Source: Gammaproteobacteria bacterium
GTDB taxonomy: Bacteria > Pseudomonadota > Gammaproteobacteria > JALTLT01
Reading direction: 5' to 3'
Assembly (NCBI GenBank): GCA_027001815.1
Contig: JALTLT010000208.1
Location: 1 to 16,639, forward strand
Length of the DNA stretch: 16,639 nt
The position numbers were made by a program, and so were the translations under genes. Each line of letters opens with the position of its first letter. Position 1 is the first letter of the stretch. The notes under the pieces are model-generated. The model made no database searches. It was not told where the DNA came from and saw only the letters and a program-made list of their open reading frames with translations. Positions 1-6,144 of this stretch are shown here, piece by piece.

Positions 1-389
1 TCGCTCACCAGATCCTCCACCACCAGATCGTCCTCTTCGGCCCAGGTGTGCTGGAAGTTGGTGATGGAGTCGACGCGCAGGGAGTAGGGGAGCTGCCACG
101 CCTCGCGGGTCAGTTCGTCGATGGCGGCGAGGGTCTCGGCATCGAAGACGTCACCCTCGCGGGACCGGACCACGAACAGGACGTTGTCGTTCTTGGTATA
201 GGTGCGCTCCAGCTTCTCGAAGGCGACCAGTTGGGGATTGTCGGCGCTGAAGAAGACCCGGTAGCTGGTGGTGAAACTCAGGCTGCGGGCGCCGGAGGCG
301 GCGGCCGCGACCCACAGGAGTGTGGCGACGATGATCAGCCAGCGGTGACGGATCACCCATGGGCCGAGGGCCTCTTCCAGTCGGTGCAT
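1..389 (-). CDS. RND/MMPL-family exporter, N-terminal fragment (partial)
   Basis: The reading frame starts at ATG 389-387 and runs leftward without a stop to the window edge, giving about 129 residues of a much larger protein. It has a short cytoplasmic start, one strongly hydrophobic helix at about residues 17-33 (WLIIVATLLWVAAAA), then a hydrophilic stretch with FFSADNPQLVAFEKL and TYTKNDNVLFVV. This is the usual start of RND-superfamily 'predicted exporters' (MMPL-like): TM1 followed by the first periplasmic loop. An AGAGGAA ribosome-binding site lies at 395-401 on the complement, 5 bases before the ATG. The gene is downstream of, and in the same direction as, a TetR regulator, a common pairing for efflux-type RND genes. 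Substrate (lipid, hopanoid or drug) cannot be told from this fragment. Confidence 0.8.
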   Translation of the reverse strand, partial: MHRLEEALGPWVIRHRWLIIVATLLWVAAAASGARSLSFTTSYRVFFSADNPQLVAFEKLERTYTKNDNVLFVVRSREGDVFDAETLAAIDELTREAWQLPYSLRVDSITNFQHTWAEEDDLVVEDLVS

Positions 390-445
390 GTTCGTTCCTC
401 TACTGTGGCGAGGCCGGGTCACTCTTCCCTTGCCGGTGGTTCTGG

Positions 446-718
446 CAGGCTGTTGAAAAACCCCGTTTTTCGACAGCCTGTGCCGCGGTGCATGGATGCA
501 CCGCCGTTTTCAATGAGGCCGGCAGCCCGTCGGACTTCAAGCTGAAGGTCACTCCGCCCCGAGAGGCGGGAAGGCCCTCCCGGGGGCGTTGGCGGCAAGG
601 ATGCCGCCGACGAGCCCCCAGGGATGGGTTCACGGCGTCCCCCGGGAGGGCCTTCCCGCCTCTCGGGGCCCCGCGGAAAGCACCAGAACCTGACCGCCCG
701 TCAAAGTCCGACATCCTG
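446..718 (+). repeat. Dispersed repeat copy A, carrying a nested long palindrome
   Basis: This fills the 329-base gap between the exporter and tetR. Its left part matches copies B and C: a stem-loop at 446-480 (arms CAGGCTGTTGAAAAA and TTTTTCGACAGCCTG, one G-T pair), a perfect 8-bp hairpin at 485-504 with a TGGA loop, then GTTTTCAATGAGGCC. The right end, CATCCTG at 712-718, matches the last seven bases of copies B and C, and the next three bases (719-721) are the tetR stop codon on the complement. The middle is replaced by a different palindromic block (529-712) described separately. No gene is seen in this interval. Confidence 0.85.
529..712. repeat. Nested palindromic block with 31-bp perfect arms
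   Basis: Arms 556-586 and 639-669 are exact reverse complements over 31 bp, separated by 52 bp. The spacer holds its own hairpin: 587-597 pairs with 602-611/612 around an AGGA loop, with one G-T pair, followed by a weaker GAGCCC/GGGTTC stem with CAGGGAT in the loop. Outside the arms, GTCGGACTT (529-537) and AAGTCCGAC (704-712) form a further inverted repeat. The block sits in what is the central loop of copy C (GTCAAAGTCCGAC), so it looks like one palindromic element nested in another. It could fold as a large cruciform DNA or RNA structure. Confidence 0.85.
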
Positions 719-1363
719 CTATCTCTCCCTGGAGACGCCTTGAACCCTGTCACTGCAGGTGAGGGCCCGTACCAGGAGGCGCGCGGTCTGGCGGGCGGCG
801 AGTTCATGTTCCTCGTCGCTGCACACGGGCACGAAGAGGGGGGTCGAGAACTTGACCAGCGCAGACTGTACCGCGGCCGCCGTCCGGTCGAGGTCGTCGA
901 AGTGGAACTCGCCGGCCTCCCGCCCCGCCTCCAGCAGTTCGGCGATCAGGGCCCTCTCGTGACGGATCTTGCGGCAGGCCAGATCGGCCCGTGTCGCGGT
1001 CAGCTCTGTGATCAGCTCGTTGATGGTCGGCATCTGCTGGAACAGTGCCCGGGTGTGCTGCACCAGGGTGACGACGAAGGTCTCGAAGCGGCTCGACCAG
1101 TCGCCCGGGCAGGCGCCGACGGCCCCGCGGAGGAGGGCGGCCCGCTCCTCCAGGTGGCACGCCATGCAGCCGCTCATGATCTCCTCCTTGCTGGAGAAGT
1201 AGCGGTAGAGGTTGGCCGCCGACATGCCGAGATCTCCGGCGATCTCGGCCATGGTGGTCTTGCGATAGCCGTATCGACCGAAGCGGGCACGCGCCGCCTC
1301 CAGGATGCGCTCCCGTGTCTCCTCGCTGCTCTCGCGTCGTCTTCCGCGCGGATTCTTCTTCAT
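719..1363 (-). CDS. TetR-family transcriptional regulator
   Basis: Counting from ATG 1363-1361 (MKKNPRGRRR) the product has 214 residues, normal for TetR repressors. An in-frame ATG at 1384 would add 7 residues; neither start has a clear ribosome-binding site, and I chose the one giving the usual basic N-terminus. The N-terminal DNA-binding domain is clear: ETRERILEAARARFGRYGY at about 15-33, then TTMAEIAGDLGMSAANLYRYF at about 36-56 (helix-turn-helix), then SSKEEI. The C-terminal ligand-binding part is divergent and alpha-helical. The gene lies upstream of and in line with the RND exporter, so it probably controls that exporter and its own expression. An imperfect palindrome at 1391-1419 is a candidate operator. 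It is transcribed away from the flagellar operon, and I see no reason to tie it to motility. Confidence 0.9.
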   Translation of the reverse strand: MKKNPRGRRRESSEETRERILEAARARFGRYGYRKTTMAEIAGDLGMSAANLYRYFSSKEEIMSGCMACHLEERAALLRGAVGACPGDWSSRFETFVVTLVQHTRALFQQMPTINELITELTATRADLACRKIRHERALIAELLEAGREAGEFHFDDLDRTAAAVQSALVKFSTPLFVPVCSDEEHELAARQTARLLVRALTCSDRVQGVSRER

Positions 1364-1390
1364 GGGGCGGAAGGTATACCGCATCGGGAG

Positions 1391-1419
1391 TGAATGATCA
1401 ACGATTTATTCATGATTCA
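1391..1419. promoter_or_regulatory. Candidate TetR operator (imperfect palindrome)
   Basis: A 29-bp AT-rich imperfect palindrome with 10 of 14 arm positions paired. The outer arms read TGAATGAT and ATGATTCA. It lies 28-56 bases upstream of the chosen tetR start, in locally AT-rich DNA unlike its surroundings. Size and place suit an autoregulatory TetR operator; this is inference from position and symmetry. Confidence 0.45.
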
Positions 1420-1426
1420 CATCTGA

Positions 1427-1588
1427 CAGGCTGTTGAAAAACACCGCTTTTCGACAGCCTGTGCTGCGGCGCAGGGATGCGCCGCTGTTTTCAATGACGG
1501 CAAGTCATTGAAAACGTAAAGAAACCGGAAATCGCATTTTCGGATTCCGGCGTTGAAAAAGGCCAGGATGGCCTTTTTCAACATCCTG
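1427..1588 (+). repeat. Dispersed repeat copy B (complete, 162 bp)
   Basis: This copy starts CAGGCTGTTGAAAAA (1427-1441) and ends TTTTTCAACATCCTG (1574-1588), which are inverted repeats matching at 14 of 15 positions. Inside are, in order: stem-loop 1427-1461; perfect 8-bp hairpin 1466-1485 with a GGGA loop; perfect 12-bp hairpin 1487-1515; a weak CCGGAA/TTCCGG stem (1525-1550); and a perfect 13-bp hairpin 1552-1582 (loop AGGAT). CAGGATG (1564-1570) can alternatively pair with CATCCTG (1582-1588). No coding potential or target-site duplication is seen. The terminal inverted repeats suggest a MITE-like or REP/BIME-like element. Confidence 0.9.
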
Positions 1589-1613
1589 CCAAGAAGAGGT
1601 GCCGAAGCCGTGG

Positions 1614-1692
1614 TGCCACTTGTCATCTTTCCGGCGGCCCTCCCCCTTGCGGGGGTGTCGATTCCCTGTCGGTATCACCTGTCCAAGTGGCA
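1614..1692. promoter_or_regulatory. Inverted repeat upstream of the fliL promoter
   Basis: TGCCACTTG (1614-1622) and CAAGTGGCA (1684-1692) are exact 9-bp inverted repeats 61 bp apart, at about -144 and -74 from the expected start site of the sigma-54 promoter. That is the usual zone for an enhancer-binding activator such as FleQ/FlrA. A CCCCC-TTGC-GGGGG mini-hairpin (1642-1655) sits between them. The repeat does not match a FleQ site that I can recognise, so its role is inferred from position only. Confidence 0.35.
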
Positions 1693-1731
1693 ACTGCTTG
1701 ATTAGGCAAGAGCTATCTCTGCCCATCCGTG

Positions 1732-1747
1732 TGGCACGCCTCTTGCT
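1732..1747 (+). promoter_or_regulatory. Sigma-54 (-24/-12) promoter of the fliL operon
   Basis: TGGCACG-N4-TTGCT is a full match to the sigma-54 consensus, with GG at 1733-1734 and GC at 1745-1746 separated by exactly 10 bp. Transcription should start near 1758, leaving a leader of about 28 bases before fliL. Sigma-54 needs an enhancer-binding ATPase; in relatives this is FleQ/FlrA, not encoded here. Confidence 0.92.
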
Positions 1748-1785
1748 TTTGTGGAGAGGAGACGGCATTCGGAAGGAATTCATTC

Positions 1786-2316
1786 ATGGCCAAGAACGAC
1801 GACGATCTCGATCTCGAGGTGGAGAGCAAAAAGGGGGGTGGGATGAAGAAGATCATCATCCTGGTGGTGGTGATCCTGCTGGTGGCCGGTGGTGCGGTGG
1901 CGGCCACGATGATGTTGATGGGCGACAAGGAGTCCTCGGGCGAGGCGGCGGGCGAGGGGGGCGAAGAGGCCCAGGCGGAGGCGCAGCCCCCCAAGCGCAC
2001 ACCCCACTACATCGACGTACGTCCCGCTTTCGTGGTCAATCTGGATGGCGACGACAGCATCCGTTTCCTCCAGGTCTCGGTCTCCCTCATGACCTACGAC
2101 GATGGGGCGATAGAGGCCATAGAGGAGAACATGCCGCTCATCAAACACCACCTGACCATGCTCTTCAGCAGTCAGAAGTATGACCAGATCCGGACGATCG
2201 AGGGGAAGAAGAAACTCCAGGAGGATGCCGTGAAGGTGGTGCGTGATGCGCTCATCGAAGTGACGGGACGCCCCCTGGTGGATGCCGTGTACCTGCCGAA
2301 CATCGTGGGGCAGTAG
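1786..2316 (+). CDS. fliL: Flagellar basal body-associated protein FliL
   Basis: 176 residues. FliL is an inner-membrane protein around the stator units that supports motor torque. The order is a short acidic cytoplasmic start, one transmembrane helix at about 22-46 (KKIIILVVVILLVAGGAVAA), an acidic low-complexity linker (about 47-70), and the periplasmic FliL domain (about 74-176) with YIDVRPAFVVNL, RFLQVSVSLMTYD, and the family ending VYLPNIVGQ. ATG 1786 is chosen because GGAAGGA (1771-1777) lies 8 bases before it and because the longer in-frame start at 1729 lies upstream of the expected transcription start. It is the first gene of the export-gate operon; fliM follows after 5 bases. Confidence 0.95.
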   Translation: MAKNDDDLDLEVESKKGGGMKKIIILVVVILLVAGGAVAATMMLMGDKESSGEAAGEGGEEAQAEAQPPKRTPHYIDVRPAFVVNLDGDDSIRFLQVSVSLMTYDDGAIEAIEENMPLIKHHLTMLFSSQKYDQIRTIEGKKKLQEDAVKVVRDALIEVTGRPLVDAVYLPNIVGQ

Positions 2317-2321
2317 GGGCC

Positions 2322-3434
2322 GTGTCCGTCAACGACCTTCTTTCCCAGGAGGAGATCGACGCCCTTCTGCACGGCGTCGACTCCGGCGACGTCGAGACCG
2401 AGACCGACGACAGCGCCGGTACGGGTGAGGCGGTCGAATACGACTTCACCAGTCAGGACCGCATCGTCCGGGGGCGGATGCCGACCCTGGAGATGATCAA
2501 CGAACGGTTTGCCCGCCTCTACCGGATCAGTCTCTTCAACCTGTTGCGTCGCAGTGCCGAGATCTCGGTGGGTGGCGTACAGATGCTCAAGTTCGGTGAG
2601 TATGTCCACTCCCTGTTCGTTCCCACCAGTCTCAATCTCACCAAGGTGAGACCCTTGCGGGGTACGGCGCTCTTCGTCCTCGACCCCAAGCTGGTCTTCA
2701 TCGTGGTGGACAACTTCTTCGGTGGTGATGGCCGCTACCATGCCAAGATCGAGGGGCGCGAGTTCACCCCCACCGAGCAGCGGGTGATCCGCATGCTGCT
2801 CGACCTGGTCTACAAGGATCTCAAGGAGGCGTGGGGACCGGTCCTCAACGTCGGCTTCGAGCTGACCGACTCGGAGGTCAACCCCCAGTTTGCCAACATC
2901 GTCAGCCCCTCCGAGGTGGTGGTGGTCTCCACCTTCCACGTGGAGCTGGACGGCGGCGGGGGGGACATCCACGTGACGTTTCCCTATTCGATGGTGGAGC
3001 CGATCCGCGAGCTTCTCGACGCCGGGGTGCAGAGCGATCGCAGCGACGTGGACGAGCGCTGGACCATCTCTCTCCACGAGGAGATGAAGGGTGCCGAAGT
3101 GGAGGCGTGGAGCATCCTCACCGAGACCACCTTGACCCTGCGGGAGGTGCTCGAATTGAAGGCAGGGGACATTATTCCGGTGGAGATCCCGGAGAAAGTG
3201 ACTCTGCGCGTGGAGGATGTGCCGGTGTTCCGGGGGATCTACGGGTCTCATCGTGGCAACGCCGCCATTCGTGTCGTGGAAAAGGTGGATCATTCGCTGC
3301 CGGTTCCGCCGGGACTGCACCTCGATCCGGACGAATCGGAGGAGGAGGCCTCCCCGGGGGATGGGCAGGAGTCGGGAACGGCGGCATCGGATTCGTCGAC
3401 CAGTCGGAATGAGCGGAGGCAGGTGATGTCATGA
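2322..3434 (+). CDS. fliM: Flagellar motor switch protein FliM
   Basis: 370 residues. FliM is the C-ring subunit that binds phospho-CheY and reverses rotation. The N-terminal CheY-binding peptide is intact (LLSQEEIDALLHGV, residues 6-19). The middle domain carries GRMPTLEMINERFARL (51-66) and FFGGDGR (132-138), typical of the FliG-contacting region. The C-terminal SpoA-like domain (about 250-325) contacts FliN. The last 40 or so residues are an acidic, Ser-rich tail of low complexity. The start is GTG 2322, fixed by the conserved MSVNDLLSQ beginning, with AGGGG close upstream; translation is probably coupled to fliL. The stop overlaps the fliN start (ATGA). Confidence 0.97.
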   Translation: MSVNDLLSQEEIDALLHGVDSGDVETETDDSAGTGEAVEYDFTSQDRIVRGRMPTLEMINERFARLYRISLFNLLRRSAEISVGGVQMLKFGEYVHSLFVPTSLNLTKVRPLRGTALFVLDPKLVFIVVDNFFGGDGRYHAKIEGREFTPTEQRVIRMLLDLVYKDLKEAWGPVLNVGFELTDSEVNPQFANIVSPSEVVVVSTFHVELDGGGGDIHVTFPYSMVEPIRELLDAGVQSDRSDVDERWTISLHEEMKGAEVEAWSILTETTLTLREVLELKAGDIIPVEIPEKVTLRVEDVPVFRGIYGSHRGNAAIRVVEKVDHSLPVPPGLHLDPDESEEEASPGDGQESGTAASDSSTSRNERRQVMS

Positions 3435-3835
3435 GTGACGAGAACGGGAATATCACGGGTGGAGAAGAGTCGGCCGATGCCTGGGCAGACGCCCTCGCCG
3501 AGCAGCAGCAGGCGGAAGGGGCACCGGCGGAACTGGAGGAGCTGAGCGACGATGGTACGGAGTCGGCGGAGCCGGAGGCCAATCTGGATGTGATCCTGGA
3601 CATTCCGGTGACCATCTCCATGGAGATCGGCCGCACCAAGATCTCCATCCGCAACCTTCTGCAGCTCAACCAGGGGTCGGTGGTGGAGCTGGATCGCCTC
3701 GCCGGCGAGCCGATGGATGTGCTGGTCAACGGCACGCTGGTGGCGCATGGCGAGGTGGTGGTGGTCAACGAAAAGTTCGGTATCCGTCTCACCGACGTCA
3801 TCAGTCCCTCGGAACGAGTGGCGAAGCTCAAGTAG
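3431..3835 (+). CDS. fliN: Flagellar motor switch protein FliN
   Basis: 134 residues. FliN forms the base of the C-ring with FliM and docks the export ATPase through FliH. The first 50 residues are acidic, Gln/Ala-rich and probably flexible. The SpoA domain spans about 53-132, with LDIPVTISMEIGRTKISI, LLQLNQGSVVELDRLAGEP, DVLVNGTLVAHGEVVVV and NEKFGIRLTDVIS, all hallmark FliN sequences. The start overlaps the fliM stop by 4 bases, and fliO begins 5 bases after the stop. Confidence 0.97.
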   Translation: MSDENGNITGGEESADAWADALAEQQQAEGAPAELEELSDDGTESAEPEANLDVILDIPVTISMEIGRTKISIRNLLQLNQGSVVELDRLAGEPMDVLVNGTLVAHGEVVVVNEKFGIRLTDVISPSERVAKLK

Positions 3836-3840
3836 AGACG

Positions 3841-4284
3841 ATGCGAGTACCACGGACCCCATGGCGCCTGCTTCCGCTGCTGCTCCCCCTGCGGGTGATG
3901 GGGGAGGAGGGGAGCGCTCCGGCCACCGGGAGCGTCGCCCTGGAGCCGCTCGGCGGGGATGCCCTCCTGCAGATGGTGGGAGCGCTGCTGGTGGTTCTGG
4001 CGCTGCTGCTGGGGCTGATGTGGGCGCTGCGCCGGCTGGGGCGCCTGCAATCGCCGGCCGGCGGCTCCCTTCGCGTCCTCGGCGGACTCTCGATGGGGGC
4101 GCGTGAGCGGGTGGTGCTGATCCAGGTGGGGGAGAAGCAGCTTCTCCTCGGCGTGGCACCGGGAAGGGTCCAGACCCTCCACGTCCTCGACGAGCCGCTC
4201 AAGGTGAGCCCCTCCACCGGCGAGTTCGCCGGCAGACTCCAGGAGGCCCTCTCCCGCCGCATCAAGGGGGAGGCTGCAAGGTGA
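3841..4284 (+). CDS. fliO: Flagellar biosynthesis protein FliO
   Basis: 147 residues. FliO is a small membrane protein that helps assemble the FliP core of the export gate. There is a hydrophobic N-terminus (LLPLLLPL, about 10-17, possible signal segment), a clear transmembrane helix at about 41-62 (LLQMVGALLVVLALLLGLMWAL) followed by RRLGRL, then a cytoplasmic domain with LSMGARERVVLIQVGEKQLLLGVAPG (about 83-108), the most conserved part of FliO. Position between fliN and fliP is the standard one. The stop overlaps the fliP GTG start (GTGA, 4 bases). FliO is poorly conserved as a family, so context carries much of the call. Confidence 0.93.
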   Translation: MRVPRTPWRLLPLLLPLRVMGEEGSAPATGSVALEPLGGDALLQMVGALLVVLALLLGLMWALRRLGRLQSPAGGSLRVLGGLSMGARERVVLIQVGEKQLLLGVAPGRVQTLHVLDEPLKVSPSTGEFAGRLQEALSRRIKGEAAR

Positions 4285-5060
4285 ACCGGCTGGTGGTCTG
4301 CCTGGCGCGCTGGAGCGGGAGACTGCTGCCTCTGTTGCCGCTGATCTGGTTGCTGATGCCCGACCAGGCCTCGGCGGAGGCGGGCATCCCCGCCGTCACC
4401 CTCTCCCCGACGGGCGAGGAGGGGGCGCAGACCTATTCGGTCACCATCAAGATCCTGCTGCTGATGACGGCACTCACCTTCCTGCCGTCGGCGGTGATCA
4501 TGATGACCTCCTATATGCGCATCGTGATCGTCCTGGGCATCGTCCGCCAGGCCATCGGCACGCCGCAGAGCCCCTCCAGCCAGATCATCAACGGAATCGC
4601 CCTGTTCCTCACCTTCTTCATCATGGCACCGGTGCTGCAGAAGGCCAACGAGGAGGCGTTGCAGCCCTACCTCTCCGAAGAGATCACGGCCGAACAGGCG
4701 GTGCAGCGGGCGCAGGGCCCCTTTCGTCTCTTCATGCTCGCCCAGACCCGCGAGACCGATCTGGCCCTGTTCGCCTCCCTCGGCGGGCGGGAGGGTTTCG
4801 AGTCTCCGGAGGAGGTGCCCTTCTCCATGCTGGTGCCCGCCTTCGTCACCTCGGAACTCAAGACCGCCTTCCAGATCGGGTTTCTCATCTTCATTCCGTT
4901 CGTGGTGATCGATCTGGTGGTGGCCAGCGTCCTGATGTCGATGGGCATGATGATGCTCTCGCCCATGCTGGTGTCGCTGCCCTTCAAACTGATGCTGTTC
5001 GTGCTGGTGGATGGCTGGTCGCTGCTGATCCAGACGCTGGCCGCCAGTTTCCAGACCTGA
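4281..5060 (+). CDS. fliP: Flagellar export gate protein FliP
   Basis: 259 residues, normal for FliP with a cleavable signal peptide. FliP forms the pentameric core of the type III export gate. The N-terminus (about 1-33) is a signal peptide ending in ASA/AEA. Family motifs follow: LPSAVIMMTSYMRIVIVL (68-85), RQAIGTPQSPSSQ (89-101), FMLAQTRETDL (151-161), and the C-terminal hairpin TSELKTAFQIGFLIFIPFVV (190-209) with SMGMMMLSP. Four hydrophobic segments remain after the signal peptide. GTG start inside the fliO stop; fliQ follows after 10 bases with GGAGAGAG just before it. Confidence 0.97.
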   Translation: MNRLVVCLARWSGRLLPLLPLIWLLMPDQASAEAGIPAVTLSPTGEEGAQTYSVTIKILLLMTALTFLPSAVIMMTSYMRIVIVLGIVRQAIGTPQSPSSQIINGIALFLTFFIMAPVLQKANEEALQPYLSEEITAEQAVQRAQGPFRLFMLAQTRETDLALFASLGGREGFESPEEVPFSMLVPAFVTSELKTAFQIGFLIFIPFVVIDLVVASVLMSMGMMMLSPMLVSLPFKLMLFVLVDGWSLLIQTLAASFQT

Positions 5061-5070
5061 GGAGAGAGAG

Positions 5071-5340
5071 ATGACTCCCGAGACCGTCCTCTCCCTCGGC
5101 CAGCAGGCGCTCTACGTGACGGCGCTGCTGGCGGCGCCCATGCTTATCGCGGTGCTGGTGGTGGGCCTGCTGGTGGGCATGTTCCAGGCGGCCACCCAGA
5201 TCAACGAGATGACGCTCAGCTTCATCCCCAAGCTGGGGATACTGGCGCTCATGGTACTGCTGTTCGGGCCGTGGATGCTCACCACCCTGGTGGATTTCAT
5301 GCGCCGGATCTTCGAGAGCATCCCGGCGCTGATCGGTTGA
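5071..5340 (+). CDS. fliQ: Flagellar export gate protein FliQ
   Basis: 89 residues, exactly the family size. It has two hydrophobic hairpin helices (about 15-37 and 52-76) and the signature FQAATQINEMTLSFIPK (38-54) between them. FliQ packs around the FliP pentamer in the FliPQR gate. The ribosome-binding site GGAGAGAG is 3-4 bases before the ATG. fliR starts 3 bases after the stop, so the two are likely translationally coupled. Confidence 0.97.
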   Translation: MTPETVLSLGQQALYVTALLAAPMLIAVLVVGLLVGMFQAATQINEMTLSFIPKLGILALMVLLFGPWMLTTLVDFMRRIFESIPALIG

Positions 5341-5343
5341 GCC

Positions 5344-6144
5344 ATGGCCGCTGCAGCCCCCACCTTCGCAGAGGTCACCGGCTGGATCGGGACCTTCTTC
5401 TGGCCCTTGGTGCGGATCGGCGCCATGCTGCTGGCTTCACCCGTCTTCGGCGCGGCGCAGATCGTACCGGCACGGGTCCGGGTGGGACTGGCACTCGCCG
5501 TCACCCTGGTGGTGGTCTCCTCCCTGGAACCGGCGCCGGCGATGGAGCCGCTGAGCTGGCAGGGGCTCGCCACCCTCGCCTCCGAGCTGGTCCTGGGGCT
5601 GGCCATGGGGTTCCTTCTGACCCTCGCCTTCGCCACCCTTTCCATCGGCGGCCAGATGGTGGCGATGACAACCGGCCTCGGTTTCGCCAACTTCATCGAT
5701 CCGCAGAACGGTGCCCAGACGCCGGTGGTGAGCCACCTCTACACCATTCTCGGCACGCTCCTCTTCCTCGCCCTGAACGGTCACCTGGTGGTGATCCAGG
5801 TGGTGGTGGAGGGGTTCGAGACGCTGCCCCCCGGGCAGGCACGGCTCGATGGCGAGTTCCTGATCCTTCTCGCTCTGTGGGGAAGCAAGATGTTCGTCGG
5901 CGCGCTGCTCATCGCCCTGCCGGCGATGGCGGCGATCACCCTCATCAATATCGCCTTCGGCATCATGTCCCGGGCCGCTCCACAGCTCAATATCTTCTCG
6001 GTGGGGTTCCCCACCACCATGGCGGCCGGTTATCTGATCATGTTTCTCACCCTGCCCAACCTGCTGCCCCGCTTCACCGCGGTGCTGATGGAGGCCTTCG
6101 ACCTGATGCAGGCCTTCGCCCTGGGAGAGGTGGGCCATGGCTGA
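5344..6144 (+). CDS. fliR: Flagellar export gate protein FliR
   Basis: 266 residues. FliR is the single-copy subunit that closes the FliPQR helical gate. Several hydrophobic segments are present. Family motifs include FGAAQIVPARVRVGLAL (35-51), GGQMVAMTTGLGFANFIDP (102-120), and FGIMSRAAPQLNIFSVGFP (205-223). The end overlaps the flhB start by 8 bases, a normal arrangement for these two genes, which are fused in some bacteria. Confidence 0.97.
   Translation: MAAAAPTFAEVTGWIGTFFWPLVRIGAMLLASPVFGAAQIVPARVRVGLALAVTLVVVSSLEPAPAMEPLSWQGLATLASELVLGLAMGFLLTLAFATLSIGGQMVAMTTGLGFANFIDPQNGAQTPVVSHLYTILGTLLFLALNGHLVVIQVVVEGFETLPPGQARLDGEFLILLALWGSKMFVGALLIALPAMAAITLINIAFGIMSRAAPQLNIFSVGFPTTMAAGYLIMFLTLPNLLPRFTAVLMEAFDLMQAFALGEVGHG

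Noticed and set aside
359..1393. Plus-strand frame of 344 codons across the repeat A region and opposite tetR
   Set aside because: It crosses a palindromic repeat and reads antisense through the TetR helix-turn-helix; no conserved features.
1688..1703. Second TGGCA...TTG match upstream of fliL as a sigma-54 promoter
   Set aside because: The dinucleotide 10 bp after GG is AT, not GC, so the invariant -12 element is missing.
2172..3320. Minus-strand frame of 382 codons opposite fliM
   Set aside because: Antisense shadow of fliM; no ribosome-binding site or family features.
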